Below are positions 1-13,900 of a DNA stretch of 64,000 bases, in pieces (the first letter of the stretch is position 1; every line of letters starts with the position of its first letter). The notes under the pieces were generated by a model. The model was not told the origin of the DNA. It searched no databases and worked only from the letters and a program-made list of their open reading frames with translations. Made by a program: the position numbers and the translations under genes. This DNA is from Escarpia spicata (Eukaryota > Annelida > Polychaeta > Sabellida > Siboglinidae), in NCBI GenBank assembly GCA_963995525.1, contig OZ023218.1, positions 46,111,764-46,175,763 on the forward strand, in the 5' to 3' direction.

Positions 1-225
1 ATATTTCCACATTGTTCACTGCTTTTACTTGCTTTATTAAGTATATCCCAGTTTTCTGCAGGCTTGCTATGTTTTAGGTTGCGCAAGTTTTCATGTAACT
101 GTATGGTAGCATTTTTTTATTTGTTTTATAAAGCATTTATACCCACTAATCAATTCTCTTAACTCTGCATTAGCTTCGTCATTTTTCATTTTCTTTAGTC
201 TACCTTTTGCTCTCAAATAATCTGT

Positions 226-637
226 CCTCTTAGTTTTAAACAAAGACATAATCTGGCATAATTTGCTAAGTCTTTGTAGCAGCACATTTGTACTTCCAGT
301 GTATCATTGCAACATAACATACATATTGTGTGCCACATTTGAATGTCATGCATGTAATATTTCCATGCAATCCATTTGCATATATAATATAAAACTTCAA
401 CAGCCATTTTCTTCATTTTCACTTTTTGACCCTTACCATGTTCAATGCTCCATAACTTTGCCAATTTTTGTAGCAGTCATAATTTTTGAAACCGTGTTAA
501 GCACCCTACCCAACCTTTACAAGGATGTAAGAAAATAATGTTACAATTTTTCTGACTTATCACTCATTTGGTCAGCTGGGGTCACATATCAATGTATTAG
601 TCCAAAGGACTTCAGGGCCTCTTGGCCCTTTTTTCAA
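226..637. repeat. Direct repeat, left copy, flanking a reverse-transcriptase relic
   Basis: About 410 bases match 1117-1527 at roughly 90 percent by eye, from CTCTTAGTTTTA through TTAGTCCAAAGGACTTCAGG. A partial inverted third copy of its last 80 bases is at 32640-32722, so it is a dispersed repeat. Family unknown. Confidence 0.85.
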
Positions 638-779
638 AAACTGTTCAGCAACTTTTTTTAAATTTTGCATAGATGTATCTTAGAATGCTGCCACTATACA
701 CAAGAAATCTGTATTTGATTTAATTATTCTGAGGGCACCTCAGGGGCCCCCAAAGTGCAAAAGTTGTACATTATCTAGT

Positions 780-1024
780 GATGTGGTTTGGAGAAGGGCC
801 CTTGAGAACACCCCAACAGCAGATGTTGTGTATTGTGCCAGAAACTGCCCTGTCCACACTCCACTCTGCATTGTTCCATTGAGACCTGATATCATTCTAG
901 TGTCATCAGCATATAGTAGGACATACATTTTCAAGAAAATGTCTACATCATCATCACTAAGGTTGTTGTAAATTTCATCAGCTGCCATGTCAAGTCCCTT
1001 ATAATTATGACTAACAGTGTTCAA
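780..1024 (-). mobile_element. Reverse-transcriptase remnant (LINE-like)
   Basis: The reverse strand reads IFLKMYVLLYADDTRM, with the YADD core of a non-LTR reverse transcriptase, preceded by DEIYNNLSDDDVD. Only about 80 codons remain and nothing of the endonuclease is seen. It lies between two direct repeats. Confidence 0.65.
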
Positions 1025-1116
1025 AATTCAGGTAAATAGCACATAACAAAGGAGACAAGTTTTCGTCTTGCTGTACCTGTACATCACATGAGAAGAAGGC
1101 TGACACAGCCTGGCCT

Positions 1117-1527
1117 CTTAGTTTTACACATAAAGACATAATCTGGCGTAACATGATAAGTTTTTGTAGCAGCACATTTGTACTTCCAGTGTATCATTGC
1201 AACATAACATACATACATACTGTGTGCCACATTTGAATGTCATGCATGTAATATTTCCATGCAATCCATTTGCATATATAATATAAAAATTCAACAGCCG
1301 TTTTCTTCATTTTCACTTTTTGACCCTTACTATGTTCAATGCTCCATAACTTCGCCAATTTTTGTAGCAGTCATAATTTTTGAAACCGTGTAAAGCACTC
1401 TACCCAACCTTTACAAGAATGTAAGAAAACAATGTTACAATTTTTCCGACTTATCACTCATTTGGTCAGTCGGGTTCACATATCGACGTATTAGTCCAAA
1501 GGACTTCAGGGCGTCTTGGCCCATTTT
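1117..1527. repeat. Direct repeat, right copy
   Basis: Second copy of the 226-637 repeat, same orientation. The last 80 bases (TTTGGTCAG to TTGGCCC) are the part also found inverted at 32640-32722. Confidence 0.85.
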
Positions 1528-2162
1528 GTCTTGGAAAGACCTATTTTCAACTACCCCAGCTGTTTCAAATAGGTGTTTGAAATTACAGTTGAAACATAAT
1601 AAGTTGCATTAATCAGTGATATTTGGCTCTGATAACTGTCATATATGTCCGGGAATTGAAACTATGCAAAATGTGAGGTACGGATGAACGGATATATTTG
1701 TGATGCTAGACACACAGTACAGCAAGGCTTGGCGTGAAGGTTTTTAGCCACTTACCCACCAAGTGACCCTGACAATCTATTAACCCGACCATAATTTTTA
1801 CTTGCCCAGCCATTTTTAATGAGATGATGTAGTTATCATGCATTGTACACAGGTGGATTGCTGGAATATATAAAAAAACAGTGTACATTTCCTGTTTTCA
1901 TAGTTAGCTAGACACAATAAAAAATGCCACTCTGAAAGTTTTAATTTTAAAGATGTTGGACAGTAATGTATTTTCTTGCTGAAAATAAAGAATTTGTAAT
2001 GTCTTGTTCTAAGGTTATAGCACTTTTGTTAGAACTATAAAATTGAGTTTACCTTTAGTGTGTATAGTTTGAAAAATAACATTTGAATTAGTTAGTAGTT
2101 AGTTAGTTAGTAGATAAAATGTCTGGATGTGACTGTCATGTAGAACGTTACTATCATTACAG
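1528..2162. other. Non-coding, upstream of the first recognised MORC3 exon
   Basis: AT-rich. No ATG exon with a phase-0 donor that resembles a MORC N-terminus was recognised. Short ORFs here look like chance. Confidence 0.5.
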
Positions 2163-4993
2163 ACCAGTCCTTCATTCCTGCACGCCAACTCAACAAGTCA
2201 TACGTGGGTATTCAGTGCATTTGCTGAACTAATAGGTAAGTTTCAGATCAATTAATGTTAGAACCTTCACGTGAATACAGTTGTACATATATTTCTATGT
2301 TTATGTCAACTTTCCATGTTCTCTCTAAAATCATGTTGCTGAGAAATTCAGTGGTCGAATGCTAAATGTCGATTCAGCAATTGGCTTTGGCAAGTTACCA
2401 GATGTAATTATCAAAGTAACTTGTTTTGACCTGGCCTAAACCAGTTGAGGAAGCATCTGTAAATGACCATTTGTGACTACGGAAAAAAATATGTTGAAAA
2501 AACTACACATGATAGAGAATTGAAATCTTCACCAGTTATTCTGTGGAGTGTTACAGGTACAATGTCTTAGCTTTATTTTAAGGGTTTGTAAACAACTGTC
2601 AACTAATTAGGGAATTAAAAAAATCTTCCCCTGAACGGTGCAATACACTATGGTTATAAAACATGTGAAGTCAGAGCCCAAAATCACCTTATTGAGCAAA
2701 GTAACATACCACCAAACAAGTTATTGCAATAGTATGATGGTACCGTGCCACACGCTTGTAACGAACACGGATACAACAAATTGATGGATATAATGAAACA
2801 ATTTCTTATGTACAGATTTTTTCCCTATCTTTTCCATTATAAGCATTCATGCATATTACAAACATGGGTATAACAAATTCACGGTTATTGCGAACACCTT
2901 TTCCCGAGCAAATTTTGCCGTATAACAGATTTCTGTCCAACTGAAAATTGCCCCTTTGTTCGCAAATACTTCCCGCCCGTGACCTGGAAGCCATGCTGTG
3001 GCCGCACAGAACGCCAGTGCCAAAGTACCGTAGTTACTTTAGGACCAGCGGTTACCCTTAATTTATGAAAGCGTCTACTTCGTTGCAGACAATGCCTACG
3101 ATCCTGATGTTGCAGCAACCGAGTTGACAATAGACAAGAAAATAATTAAGACCATGCCTGTGCTGGCATTCCTAGATAATGGCAAAGGCATGGTTGCAGA
3201 GAAACTCTACAAGATGTTGAGGTATGTTCACTTCTTCATTTGCAGTCATGCCCTAGAGCCGCGTAAAGTTTATTTTTTATACAAAGCATTTCTCCAACTT
3301 GGAGACCTAAATTTTAATATAAATCAGATAGCCCTGTTCTACACCTAAATTACTCATTTTCTGTAGTGCTTTTTTCCACCAGTTGATGATTATTGCATGT
3401 ACTGACTTTGAGATTTTACAGAAAGTAACGTGTATAATTTCATAATATCACTAGAATATCAATGTATGAAGGATGAGTTGTACAATTTATCATAACAACT
3501 TAAATCAGTCAGCGAATTTCTGTCGGTCCCGCTAGCTCAGTTGGTGAAGGCGTTGGTTCCTTGGCATTTATTTTGCAATCGGGCGACGCCGGTTCAATCC
3601 CGACACCAAACCATTGATTTTTTTTAGTAATTATTTATTCGCCACAAAAACGAAAATATGGTAATTATATATAACAATGTTTCTAAATTTTATTTATCCA
3701 GACAGATCACCATTTGTTTTCACATATATAATTACAATATATTACCGTACAATATATATATACAATTAATACATTCTATATCCACTACATTATATTTGTT
3801 TGAATAAATACAATTTAGAAACATCATTATATAATTCCCATATAGTACTACACAAATTTAAAAAATATTTACAAACAGTGCATCATAGTATAACAATTAT
3901 TTGGTTTATATTACTTGGTGAAAACATAAACAAAAAAAGTGTTTAAAAAATCAATGGTTTGGTGTCGGGATCAAACCGGCGTTGCCCGATTACAAAATAA
4001 ATGCCAAGGAACCAACGCCTTTACCAAATGAGCTAGCAGGACCGACAGAAATTCGCTGACTGATTTAAGTCGTTATGATAAATTGTACAACTCCTTCATA
4101 CATCGATATTCTAGTGATATTATAAGATTATACACTTATACACGTTACTTTCTGCAGCTGGATACAATATATGTTTGTTATGTGTGTTTATTGGTGTAGA
4201 TTATCTCCCGTTGATTGCATCCGATATAATTATTCTAAAAAAGAGCCCAAGTCGACTTGTAGGTCCATTCGCATTAATTATTTTGAATAAAATTGGATTC
4301 ATGTGGAACTGTAAGATAACTGCTTGTTCCTCTATGATGACTAGTGTTTGTATTACATCGGAATATCGCGTAATAACTCATTTTGACGTTCGTTTCGATC
4401 CAAAAGCTATCCTTGTAAATATGCTCTGAATGCATGGAAAGGGTCGGCCTGATGCGACTATGGGTCATATGTGACGTCACATCTCGGCATACCGAAAATC
4501 ACGCCAAAAATATGCATATTCGAAAATGTCCGGATGCATAGCATAACATGTGGAATTTCTAATTCATTTAATTTTTGATTTTTTTTGGCTTGGACATGGA
4601 AATATATAGCAGGATGTAATATAATATGAATTCAAGCCATAGATGTTTTTATTCCCTTTAACTGTAATTACCCACAGGTTTTATGTACCTCTGATGTTGG
4701 TTTTCTTAGCATTTTGGTGTGATAGAAATGCAAACTGTAGCCATTTACAATGTTTAATTGTCAATTGCGTTTCAGCTTGGGGTACTGCGAAAAAGTGGAA
4801 GTCAAAGGTCATAAACCCATTGGTCAATATGGCAACGGATTCAAATCAGGCTCGATGCGTCTTGGGCTTGATGCATTGGTGTTCACGAAGTCAAATGGAA
4901 CAATGAGCATTGGCTTTCTGTCTCAGACATACCTCAAGAAAATCAAGGCAGACACCGTACTCGTGCCAATAGTTACTTGGGATGCCAAGACGA
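2163..4993 (+). CDS. MORC3: MORC3 exons for the GHKL ATP-binding core
   Basis: Three exons carry the ATPase motifs. 2163-2235 reads [11 protein letters not shown]...SAFAELI and ends one base into a codon; the next exon completes it to AELIDNAYD, motif I with the catalytic Glu and the Mg-binding Asn. 3089-3221 continues to [10 protein letters not shown], motif II (DxGxG). 4776-4993 holds [17 protein letters not shown], motif III, and LSQTYL. All key nucleotide-binding residues are present, so the ATPase looks competent. The intron between the last two of these exons contains the foldback element at 3419-4154. Confidence 0.95.
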
Positions 4994-7900
4994 GTATCCT
5001 TTCTGCTTTACATATCTTAGTTGCAGACTTTTTTTGGTGCCTGGAAGTCAGTGCAGTACAGATTTGTTGCCAAATGTGTACCTTTCACTGCTTGGGGGTT
5101 TTGTTAAAAAATATTCATGTTTCAACATTGATTGTTTTGCTTTGAAGCAATATTTCTGTTCTTTTAAGTGAAGTTTGAACTTTGAATGCCAGAAACATAG
5201 ATATAGTACTGTTACATATTAATCTGTTTTCTTGTACATTTCACAATCAGTTGTAGCCTTTGTAAAATGGGAAATTGACTGAGATATGAGAGAAAGATTA
5301 ATATATTGAAACCACGAGTGTGATGTCTCTTCTCACCGTTATTTAGCTTCATACCATTGAGAGAAAACAAAATAGAAAACTACTTGGCTACAAGTTAAGT
5401 GACCTGACTCAATGTTATCATCACCAAATGTTCCTTACACATCATACATAAGAAGCTGCTGCTTTTCTGCAATTTCCACATCGGTTTCTAGTACATCGTA
5501 TGTTGCGTGTTTGTCCTTAAGACGATGTTCTAGAACGTATCATTGAGTCCGTGGGCAGCAGCGGGAGTTTGAAGGCATTGACAACATACTCTCTGTTCAA
5601 CTCAGAGGATGAACTACTGGAGCAGTTTATTCCCTTTAACAAAGGCACAATGATACTCATCTACAACTTGAAGAGGTGCGAGTATCTTCCTAGTAGATAC
5701 AACAGTGCATGTGTACCTGTGTGCATTATTTTAAAGGCCATTCATACAGACCTGTATGAAATTCTGCTCTGGCCATATAAGATTTATATGTAATTTTTGC
5801 TGAATCGCAAAATTAAACTAACCGGCATAATTCTACATGTAATGGTAGTCCAAAATAAATCTTGTTTTTGAATTGTATTAGCTTGTGCTTGTAGGAATAA
5901 GAGAGTGGCTGTATGACCATGTTCAGTGATATTCATTGACCGCACCGTTGTCTGAAGACGTAGATAGTTCATTTGGTTTTTTTAATACTTATAACTGCAA
6001 CAAAATGTTGTTGAAGCATTTCTAACTTTTATTCATGAGTACTGGTAGATAAACTTGAATGTCCTGTTTGGACACCAGTTGATAAAATACTATCAAACTG
6101 CCAACACACTAGTGTGAAGGAAGAAACTATCAAAGTAATAATAGAATTGGAAAAAGAATTACCTAGGTGTTTTATTATGACAATAGTCACTGGTATTCTA
6201 CTGGAATACTTTGGCCTACTAGTAGTCATATATGCCAACAACTTGTAATTTTATACCTATCCTAGAAACGCATGCACAAACATGACTATGTTGTTTACCA
6301 CAGAGGGAGTGCAGGCCGATTGGAGATTGACTTTGAGTCAAATCCGAGAGACTTCCTAAACTCAGCCCATCAGGAGCTGGACTTTGCCACTGAAGTTCGT
6401 CCGGTGGCAGAATACATGCCAGAGTACAGGCGATCACTGCGGGTTTGTAGAATTCAAACAGCTGCTCACAGGAGATATTATGTATGCCAAAGTTCACAAA
6501 AGTATTGTGGTCATTTTGTTTGTTTCGTGGCAGTGTGTATGATTGCCGTCTGTTACTATGGCTGCATTGATACCTGAAGCCACAACATGGTGGTCTTTGA
6601 GTTATTTAAGTCAATAGGTGTATCATGATACATAATGATACAGTTGTAAGACACTTGTTTAGTGACATATTGTTATATTACACATCATTTGATAATTATG
6701 AACAGCCCTTAACCTAAAATTTTATTTCTTTGCTAAAGGGGTCTTTGAAATGATTGAACAATTAAATTTGCAACTTTGCTGAAAATGTTTGTTGGTGACT
6801 CTTTGCAGGAATACTGCAGCATCCTGTTCCTTCGACCTCGCATGAAGATCATCCTATGTGGTGAGAAAGTAAAGACAAAACTTGTCTCAAAGAGTCTATC
6901 AAAGACAGAGAAAGACGTCTACAAGCCCACCTGGCTCGTATCCTTTGTACTGCATATCATGTAGGAATCTGTTAGTTTGTATTTAGGTTGTTGCCATAGG
7001 TTAAATATATTATATATATATATATACACACACACTATAATCATTGTATTACACATGCATGCCTTAATTAGCATACTCCCCTCTTTTTAGCAGCAACTGA
7101 CGTCATCACTGTGCAAACCTTGACTGTTGAATCTATCAGTGTAATTTAATTTTTACCAATGTCACACTAGATTCAGAGCTCAATGACGAAACTATATTGA
7201 AAGGTCCACCAAGATTATCGGAGGTGTTCTGGTAACCTGTTACTCGTGGGTGAGATGCAATGCTGATGCATAAATCGCCTGCCAGTCATGTCTGCTGAGA
7301 TGGCTGTACACAGGAATCAAAGAAAATGGGTGCACTCCCCTGTACTCTTATTGGAACACAACATTTGACATATTTCTGCATCTCAACTATTTCTTACTTA
7401 TAAGTATCTACCATAGTTAGTTGAATTCGGCCCATCTTAACTTTTGCTATGGACAAATGACAGTTTTGACAATTGCGTGTGGCAAAACAGTGCCACCATT
7501 GTGAATGAACAAAATGAGATACTTAACAGCTGCCCAGGAGAAGCCAGTGAGGATCACGTTTGGGTTTGGCATGTCACAGGAAGACTACGGCATTCTGATG
7601 TATCACCGCAACCGACTCATCAAAGCTTACGAGAAAGTTGGCTATCAGAAACACCAGGTACGTGAGTCGGTGGTGTCTCTTTGGTAGTAACTGAATCAGG
7701 CCGGGGGTAATAGTAATATGTAATAGTAACAGTAACGATTACAAATATTGAAGTAATAGTAATATATAGTGAGCAAAAGTTCAATGTAATAGTAATTGAC
7801 CTATTACTTTTATATTACTATTGAACATTTAAACCAAATTTTAACTACAAAACAATTCCATTTTATTAGTTTGTAGATTCCACCATTTTCTCCTGGTTTA

Positions 7901-10900
7901 TGGTTGTTCCCCGTTGTCCACTTCAGCATGGTCCTAATGAAGTTTTACATAGCAAGACTAAACTAAGACTAAATTAACTAAAGGGATTAAACTGGGCTTT
8001 CACTGCTTTGAAGCCAGTTCTGCCAAGTGCCAAGTTGCCAAGAAAGAAGCCTATGGGTTTAGTGACTGCCTCCATGGTGCACACAATTGAGCCTAAACTA
8101 CAGTGGGTGTGAAAAACATCCTGATGTATTTGTACTTGAGCCAATAATTAACTGTCCACCAAGCACCAGTAGAGCAGTGTGGTTTAATTAGACTGTAATA
8201 TAATCCGCCAAGTTATGTGGCATTGACTATTGCTTTGGTCTTTCATTCCAGTATGGTATTTAAACATAAAATGGAACATATATGTTCTATCCTTAGTCAA
8301 CGTACTTGTAGCAGTAGATTGTACTAAATATGGTATATACTATATAGGTATAGTTTGTTGTAAATACTTATGAATTTTTTATACTTTCCTAATGATGATG
8401 AAAGTACTTGATATTCTCAAATATTTTTACAATACTTTGGGCATGGGTATCAATAAAAGGCAAGCTAGAGTTTTTTATTCACATGTCTTGTTTAGCTTCT
8501 TGAGACTGTGAGTCAAACACTTGTACTTATTGTATTTATGCATACAGTGTATTATATCATAAAATGTTTCGATGAAAAATGTAATTGTAATAGTAATTGC
8601 ATCAAATGTAATAGTAATAAGAAGAATTCAGCATGCAGTTGTAATAGGAAGGAAACAAAGTAATAGTAATATATTACATTGCAATGTAATTGAGCCCAGG
8701 CATGGAGTGGATGCCAGTACTGTGCTGGGATGATATTGTTCTATGATACGGTGAAACACTGGGTTTTGGACCCAAATTATAGTGATCGCAAAGTGTTCGT
8801 ATTCATAATGCATATTTGCTGTTGGTCCTTATATCATGTGTGTCTTTACTGATTAAAGTAAGAGTGACATTAACAGGGACCCATTTTAACATCATTTTGG
8901 AAACTTCATTTCTATATTTTTATGTCTACCAAGTATGTACTTCAATGAATTCTCGCTGAAATAGCAAATGCCAAATAAAATTGTGTCCTACAAGATTCCC
9001 ATAATTGATGCAGCTAAGTCCCTCAAGTTTAGTTCTTTTATGGTAATACATACATTTCATATGTGTATTATTCTTACAAAAAAAGCAATGATAAATTTTG
9101 TTCTTGTTCAAGTAAGTGGACAAGTAATTTGTTTCATGTGTTGTTTGGTCATTCTTGTCAGATTTACAACTTTCTGTAAGTGAATTTAATCAGTTAGACA
9201 AGTTAGACCATGATTGTTCTTGTGGAGACCATCCATTTATATTATTCCGATGCTAGATCATACACAGTCTTATAATGTGGTGCCATAATCTATGGTGTGT
9301 TTGAGATAGGAATTATCTCTTAAGAACATGTTTATGTTCTTTCCTAATATTTTAACGATCAACTCAGTCTTCATCTGACGAGTGTTTAAATGATTAACGC
9401 TAAAATGCATATGTTTGGGCTATTTGCAATGTCTTATTTGCCTACTTGCGTAGTCTTAATAAATGTTCAGTTAGTGTGTCATTCATAGTAACCAACTAAC
9501 TGCATTCATTTGGATGAGTCTTTGTTGCAGTTCAACGTTCAAGCCGTCGGTGTTGTTGGCATTGTGCAGTGTGATTTCCTCGAACCAATTCACAACAAAC
9601 AAGACTTCAACAAGACGGACAGATACAAGTTAGTTAATTTGATCTCGGAGAATATCTTGACAAAAAAGGGTATTTTCAGAATTCAAATTTTTTAGTGCTT
9701 TGCAAATAGAAATGTGCTGGTCAGTGTAGATAGCTTCACATAACTTTCCTGCTGACTTTAGCTATTTAAGATTTTAGTCTCAATTTTCTCTGGAATGTTG
9801 CCCTTATTGTTCATACTAACCATTAATTGCACTTCAATAGAATCTGTATCAATATAAAAAATTCACAGCTTTCTCCAGTTTATTTTAGTTATCTACCAAA
9901 AAAATAATGCAAACACCACATAACTATAATCTGTGTGTTTGTTTAGTTGTTGACGCTTTGCGCCATCTAGCAGATAATAGTGTGCACAAGCAGACTGTCT
10001 ACTTTGTTGCAGTTCGTTCATCAGCGCGATTAGCCAGAAACTTAATGACTACTGGAATGAGAAGAAGCAGTGTCCACAGGGCTCAACAAGGGAAAGGTAT
10101 CTAACATTGTCAAGTCCATGGCTACTATTTGTCGCCAATGTCACATACTCTAATGCATATTAGCTTAGTGCATGTATTCGCACACTGCATGTTTTCGGAC
10201 ACGCTAAAAATGTGCAGAAATAATTATTTTTCTGTACTCTATTTTTTTTGACAGATTATTTTTTGTGTCTGCATAAAACAGTTCATGAAGACTGTGGGAA
10301 TTTGGGCGGTGTCCTTTTTTTTGCGCTGTGTGTTTTCGGAAAGCTAATGATTTAATTATTTTAGCTGTCTGAATACATAGACATTATGGTAATTAAGTAC
10401 ATCATTGTTTCTTGTTTGCTGCACCACATTATATGCTTTTTGGTTACAATTATGTTTACTTATTCTTTTTTTACTGAATATTACATAAATAATTGGGTTG
10501 CACATCAAATTTAGAACATCTTAAATATGTATAAATTTGTGTACTTTCATTTCAGCAGTCAACCGGAGCAACTGCCTGATTGGACGTGGGCCCAGTGCGA
10601 CAACTGTCTCAGTTGGCGCCGCCTACCAGGCAACGTTGACAGTGAGACTCTTCCTAACAAATGGTTTTGCTACATGAACCCTGACCCGACACACAAGTAA
10701 GTCCCTGTTGCTGACTTTTCTCTCTCTGAAACTTGCAGTTGTTAATGTACATATATTGTAGTTATTATAGATGCTAGACTGGACTGTGAGAAGCTTTACT
10801 AGACTACATGCACTCAGACCTGAAAGGAGATACCATTAGAATGATCCAAGGAGGTGAATGGCTGTAGAAAGAGGTGAGTGGACATGAGACCTTGGAAGGA

Positions 10901-13900
10901 GATACCATTACAGTGATCCAAGGAGGTGAATGGCTATAGAAAGAGGTGAGTGGACATGAGACCTTGGAAGGAGATACCATTACAGTGATCCAAGGAGGTG
11001 AATGGCTATAGAATGAGGTGAGTGGACATGAGACCTTGGAAGGAGATACCATTAGAATGATCCAAGGAGGTGAATGGCTATAGAAAGAGGTGAGTGGACA
11101 TGGGACCTTGGAAGGAGGTACCATTACAATGATCCAAGGAGGTGAATGGCTATAGAAAGAGGTGAGTGGACATGAGACCTTGGAAGGAGATACCATTAGA
11201 ATGATCCAGGGAGGTGAATGACTGTAGAAAGAGGTGAGTGGACATGAGACCTTGGAAGGAGATACCATTACAATGATCCAAGGAGGTGAATGGCTATAGA
11301 AAGAGGTGAGTGGACATGAGACCTTGGAAGGAGATACCATTAGAATGATCCAAGGAGGTGAATGACTGTAGAAAGAGGTGAGTGGACATGAGACCTTGGA
11401 AGGAGATACCATTACAATGATCCAAGGAGGTGAATGGCTATAGAAAGAGGTGAGTGGACATGAAACCTTGGAAGGAGATACCATTAGAATGATCCAAGGA
11501 GGTGAATGGCTATAGAAAGAGGTGAGTGGACATGAGACCTTGGAAGGAGATACCATTACAATGATCCAAGGAGGTGAATGACTGTAGAAAGAGGTGAGTG
11601 GACATGAGACTTTGGAAGGAGATACCATTACAATGATCCAAGGAGGTGAATGACTGTAGAAAGAGGTGAGTGGACATGAGACTTTGGAAGGAGATACCAT
11701 TACAATGATCCAAGGAGGTGAATGACTGTAGAAAGAGGTGAGTGGACATGAGACCTTGGAAGGAGATACCATTACAATGATCCAAGGAGGTGAATGACTG
11801 TAGAAAGAGGTGAGTGGACATGTGACCTTGGAATGAGATACCATTACAATGATCCAAGGAGGTGAATGACTGTAGAAAGAGGTGAGTGGACGTGAGACCT
11901 TGGGAGGAGATACCGTTGGTGGTGGTTATTTATATATGAATAGTCTGCACTTTAATTGCAGCGTGGCTGAATCGTTCCAAGAGAAGTCGAGATGGTGTTC
12001 TATTGAACAGGTCTGCCAGGCCGTAAAGTGTAAAGTGCCTTGAACAGTCTTGAGGACTGAATACTGCGCTGTATAAGAACTTACCTTTACTTAATGTTCG
12101 GACATCTAAAAAATTTCAACTGTCTGAAAACACAGTATAAACCATTTGTTTTTTGTGTCCAAAAAACTTAGTGTCCAAATACTTACCATCATTACAAACT
12201 GTATGTGTTGAGACGTGTAAAATGTAATAACTGTCTGAAAGCAAACAGCACAAAAAATAATAACTGTGTATTTTGAGGGTGTCCTAAAACATACAGCGTG
12301 TGAGTACATACAGTGACTTACAGTCAGTATGGTGATACGATGATTATGTTGTAGTCGCTGTGATATCAGTGAAGAACCGGAAGATGAAGATGAGTTGATG
12401 CAGCCGACATACAAGAAGACGTACAAGAGGAAACAGTAAGTCAGTGCTGACACCTAGTGGAACGTGATGGTTTAGTGATTAGAGCGTCAGCCTCTAAATT
12501 GAGACATTCCATGTTCGAATCCTGTGCTGTTATTTCAAACCATGGACAGTTTATTCACTCTACATTGCTCCAGGTCACTCAGCTGTATGAATGAGTACCT
12601 GGCTATAAACAGTTGTGGATATTTGAGTGCATAGTCATCGCGCTGTGATTGCAGCATGGCGGAATGCTTCCCAGAGAAGTCGAGATGATGTTCAATTGAA
12701 TAGATCTGCCAGGAAGTAAAGTAGGAAGCACTTTGAGCAGTCCAACGGACAGGACACTTTGCTACACTTTGAGCAGTCCAACGGACAGGACACTGCTACA
12801 CTTTGAGCAGTCCAATGGACAGAACACTGCTACACTTTGAGCAGTCCAACGGACAGGACACTGCTACACTTTGAGCAGTCCAACGGACAGGACACTGTGC
12901 TACACTTTGAGCAGTCCAACGGACAGGACACTGTGCTACACTTTGAGCAGTCCAACGGACAGGACACTGTGCTACACTTTGAGCAGTCCAACGGACAGGA
13001 CACTGCTACACTTTGAGCAGTCCAACGGACAGGACACTGTGCTACACTTTGAGCAGTCCAACAGACAGGACACTGTGCTACACTTTGACCAGTCCAAAGG
13101 ACAGGACACTGTGCTACACTTTGAGCAGTCCAACGGACAGGACACTGTGCTACACTTTGAGCAGTCCAACGGACAGGACACTGTGCTACACTTTGAGCAG
13201 TCCAACGGACAGGACACTGTGCTACACTTTGAGCAGTCCAACGGACAGGACACTGTGCTACACTTTGAGCAGTCCAACGGACAGGACACTGTGCTACACT
13301 TTGAGCAGTCCAACGGACAGGACACTGTGCTACACTTTGACCAGTCCAACGGACAGGACACTGTGCTACACTTTGAGCAGTCCAACGGACAGGACACTGT
13401 GCTACACTTTGAGCAGTCCAACGGACAGGACACTGTGCTACACTTTGAGCAGTCCAACGGACAGGACACTGTGCTACACTTTGACCAGTCCAACGGACAG
13501 GACACTGTGCTACACTTTGAGCAGTCCAACGGACAGGACACTGTGCTACACTTTGACCAGTCCAACGGACAGGACACTGTGCTACACTTTGACCAGTCCA
13601 ACGGACAGGACACTGTGCTACACTTTGACCAGTCCAACGGACAGGACACTGTGCTACACTTTGAGCAGTCCAACGGACAGGACACTGTGCTACACTTTGA
13701 GCAGTCCAACGGACAGGACACTGTGCTACACTTTGAGCAGTCCAACGGACAGGACACTGTGCTACACTTTGACCAGTCCAACGGACAGGACACTGTGCTA
13801 CACTTTGACCAGTCCAACGGACAGGACACTGTGCTACACTTTGACCAGTCCAACGGACAGTACACTGTGCTACACTTTTACCAGTCCAACGGACAGGACA

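Noticed and set aside
2119..2162. ATG at 2119 as the MORC3 start, reading into the exon at 2163
   Set aside because: It is out of frame with [11 protein letters not shown] by two bases and any intron would be too short.
3524..3607. Functional tRNA gene
   Set aside because: Stems do not pair, A-B spacing is long, and an inverted copy lies in the same foldback element.
10804..11857. 346-codon ORF on the minus strand
   Set aside because: 72-bp minisatellite in a MORC3 intron; no start context or domain.
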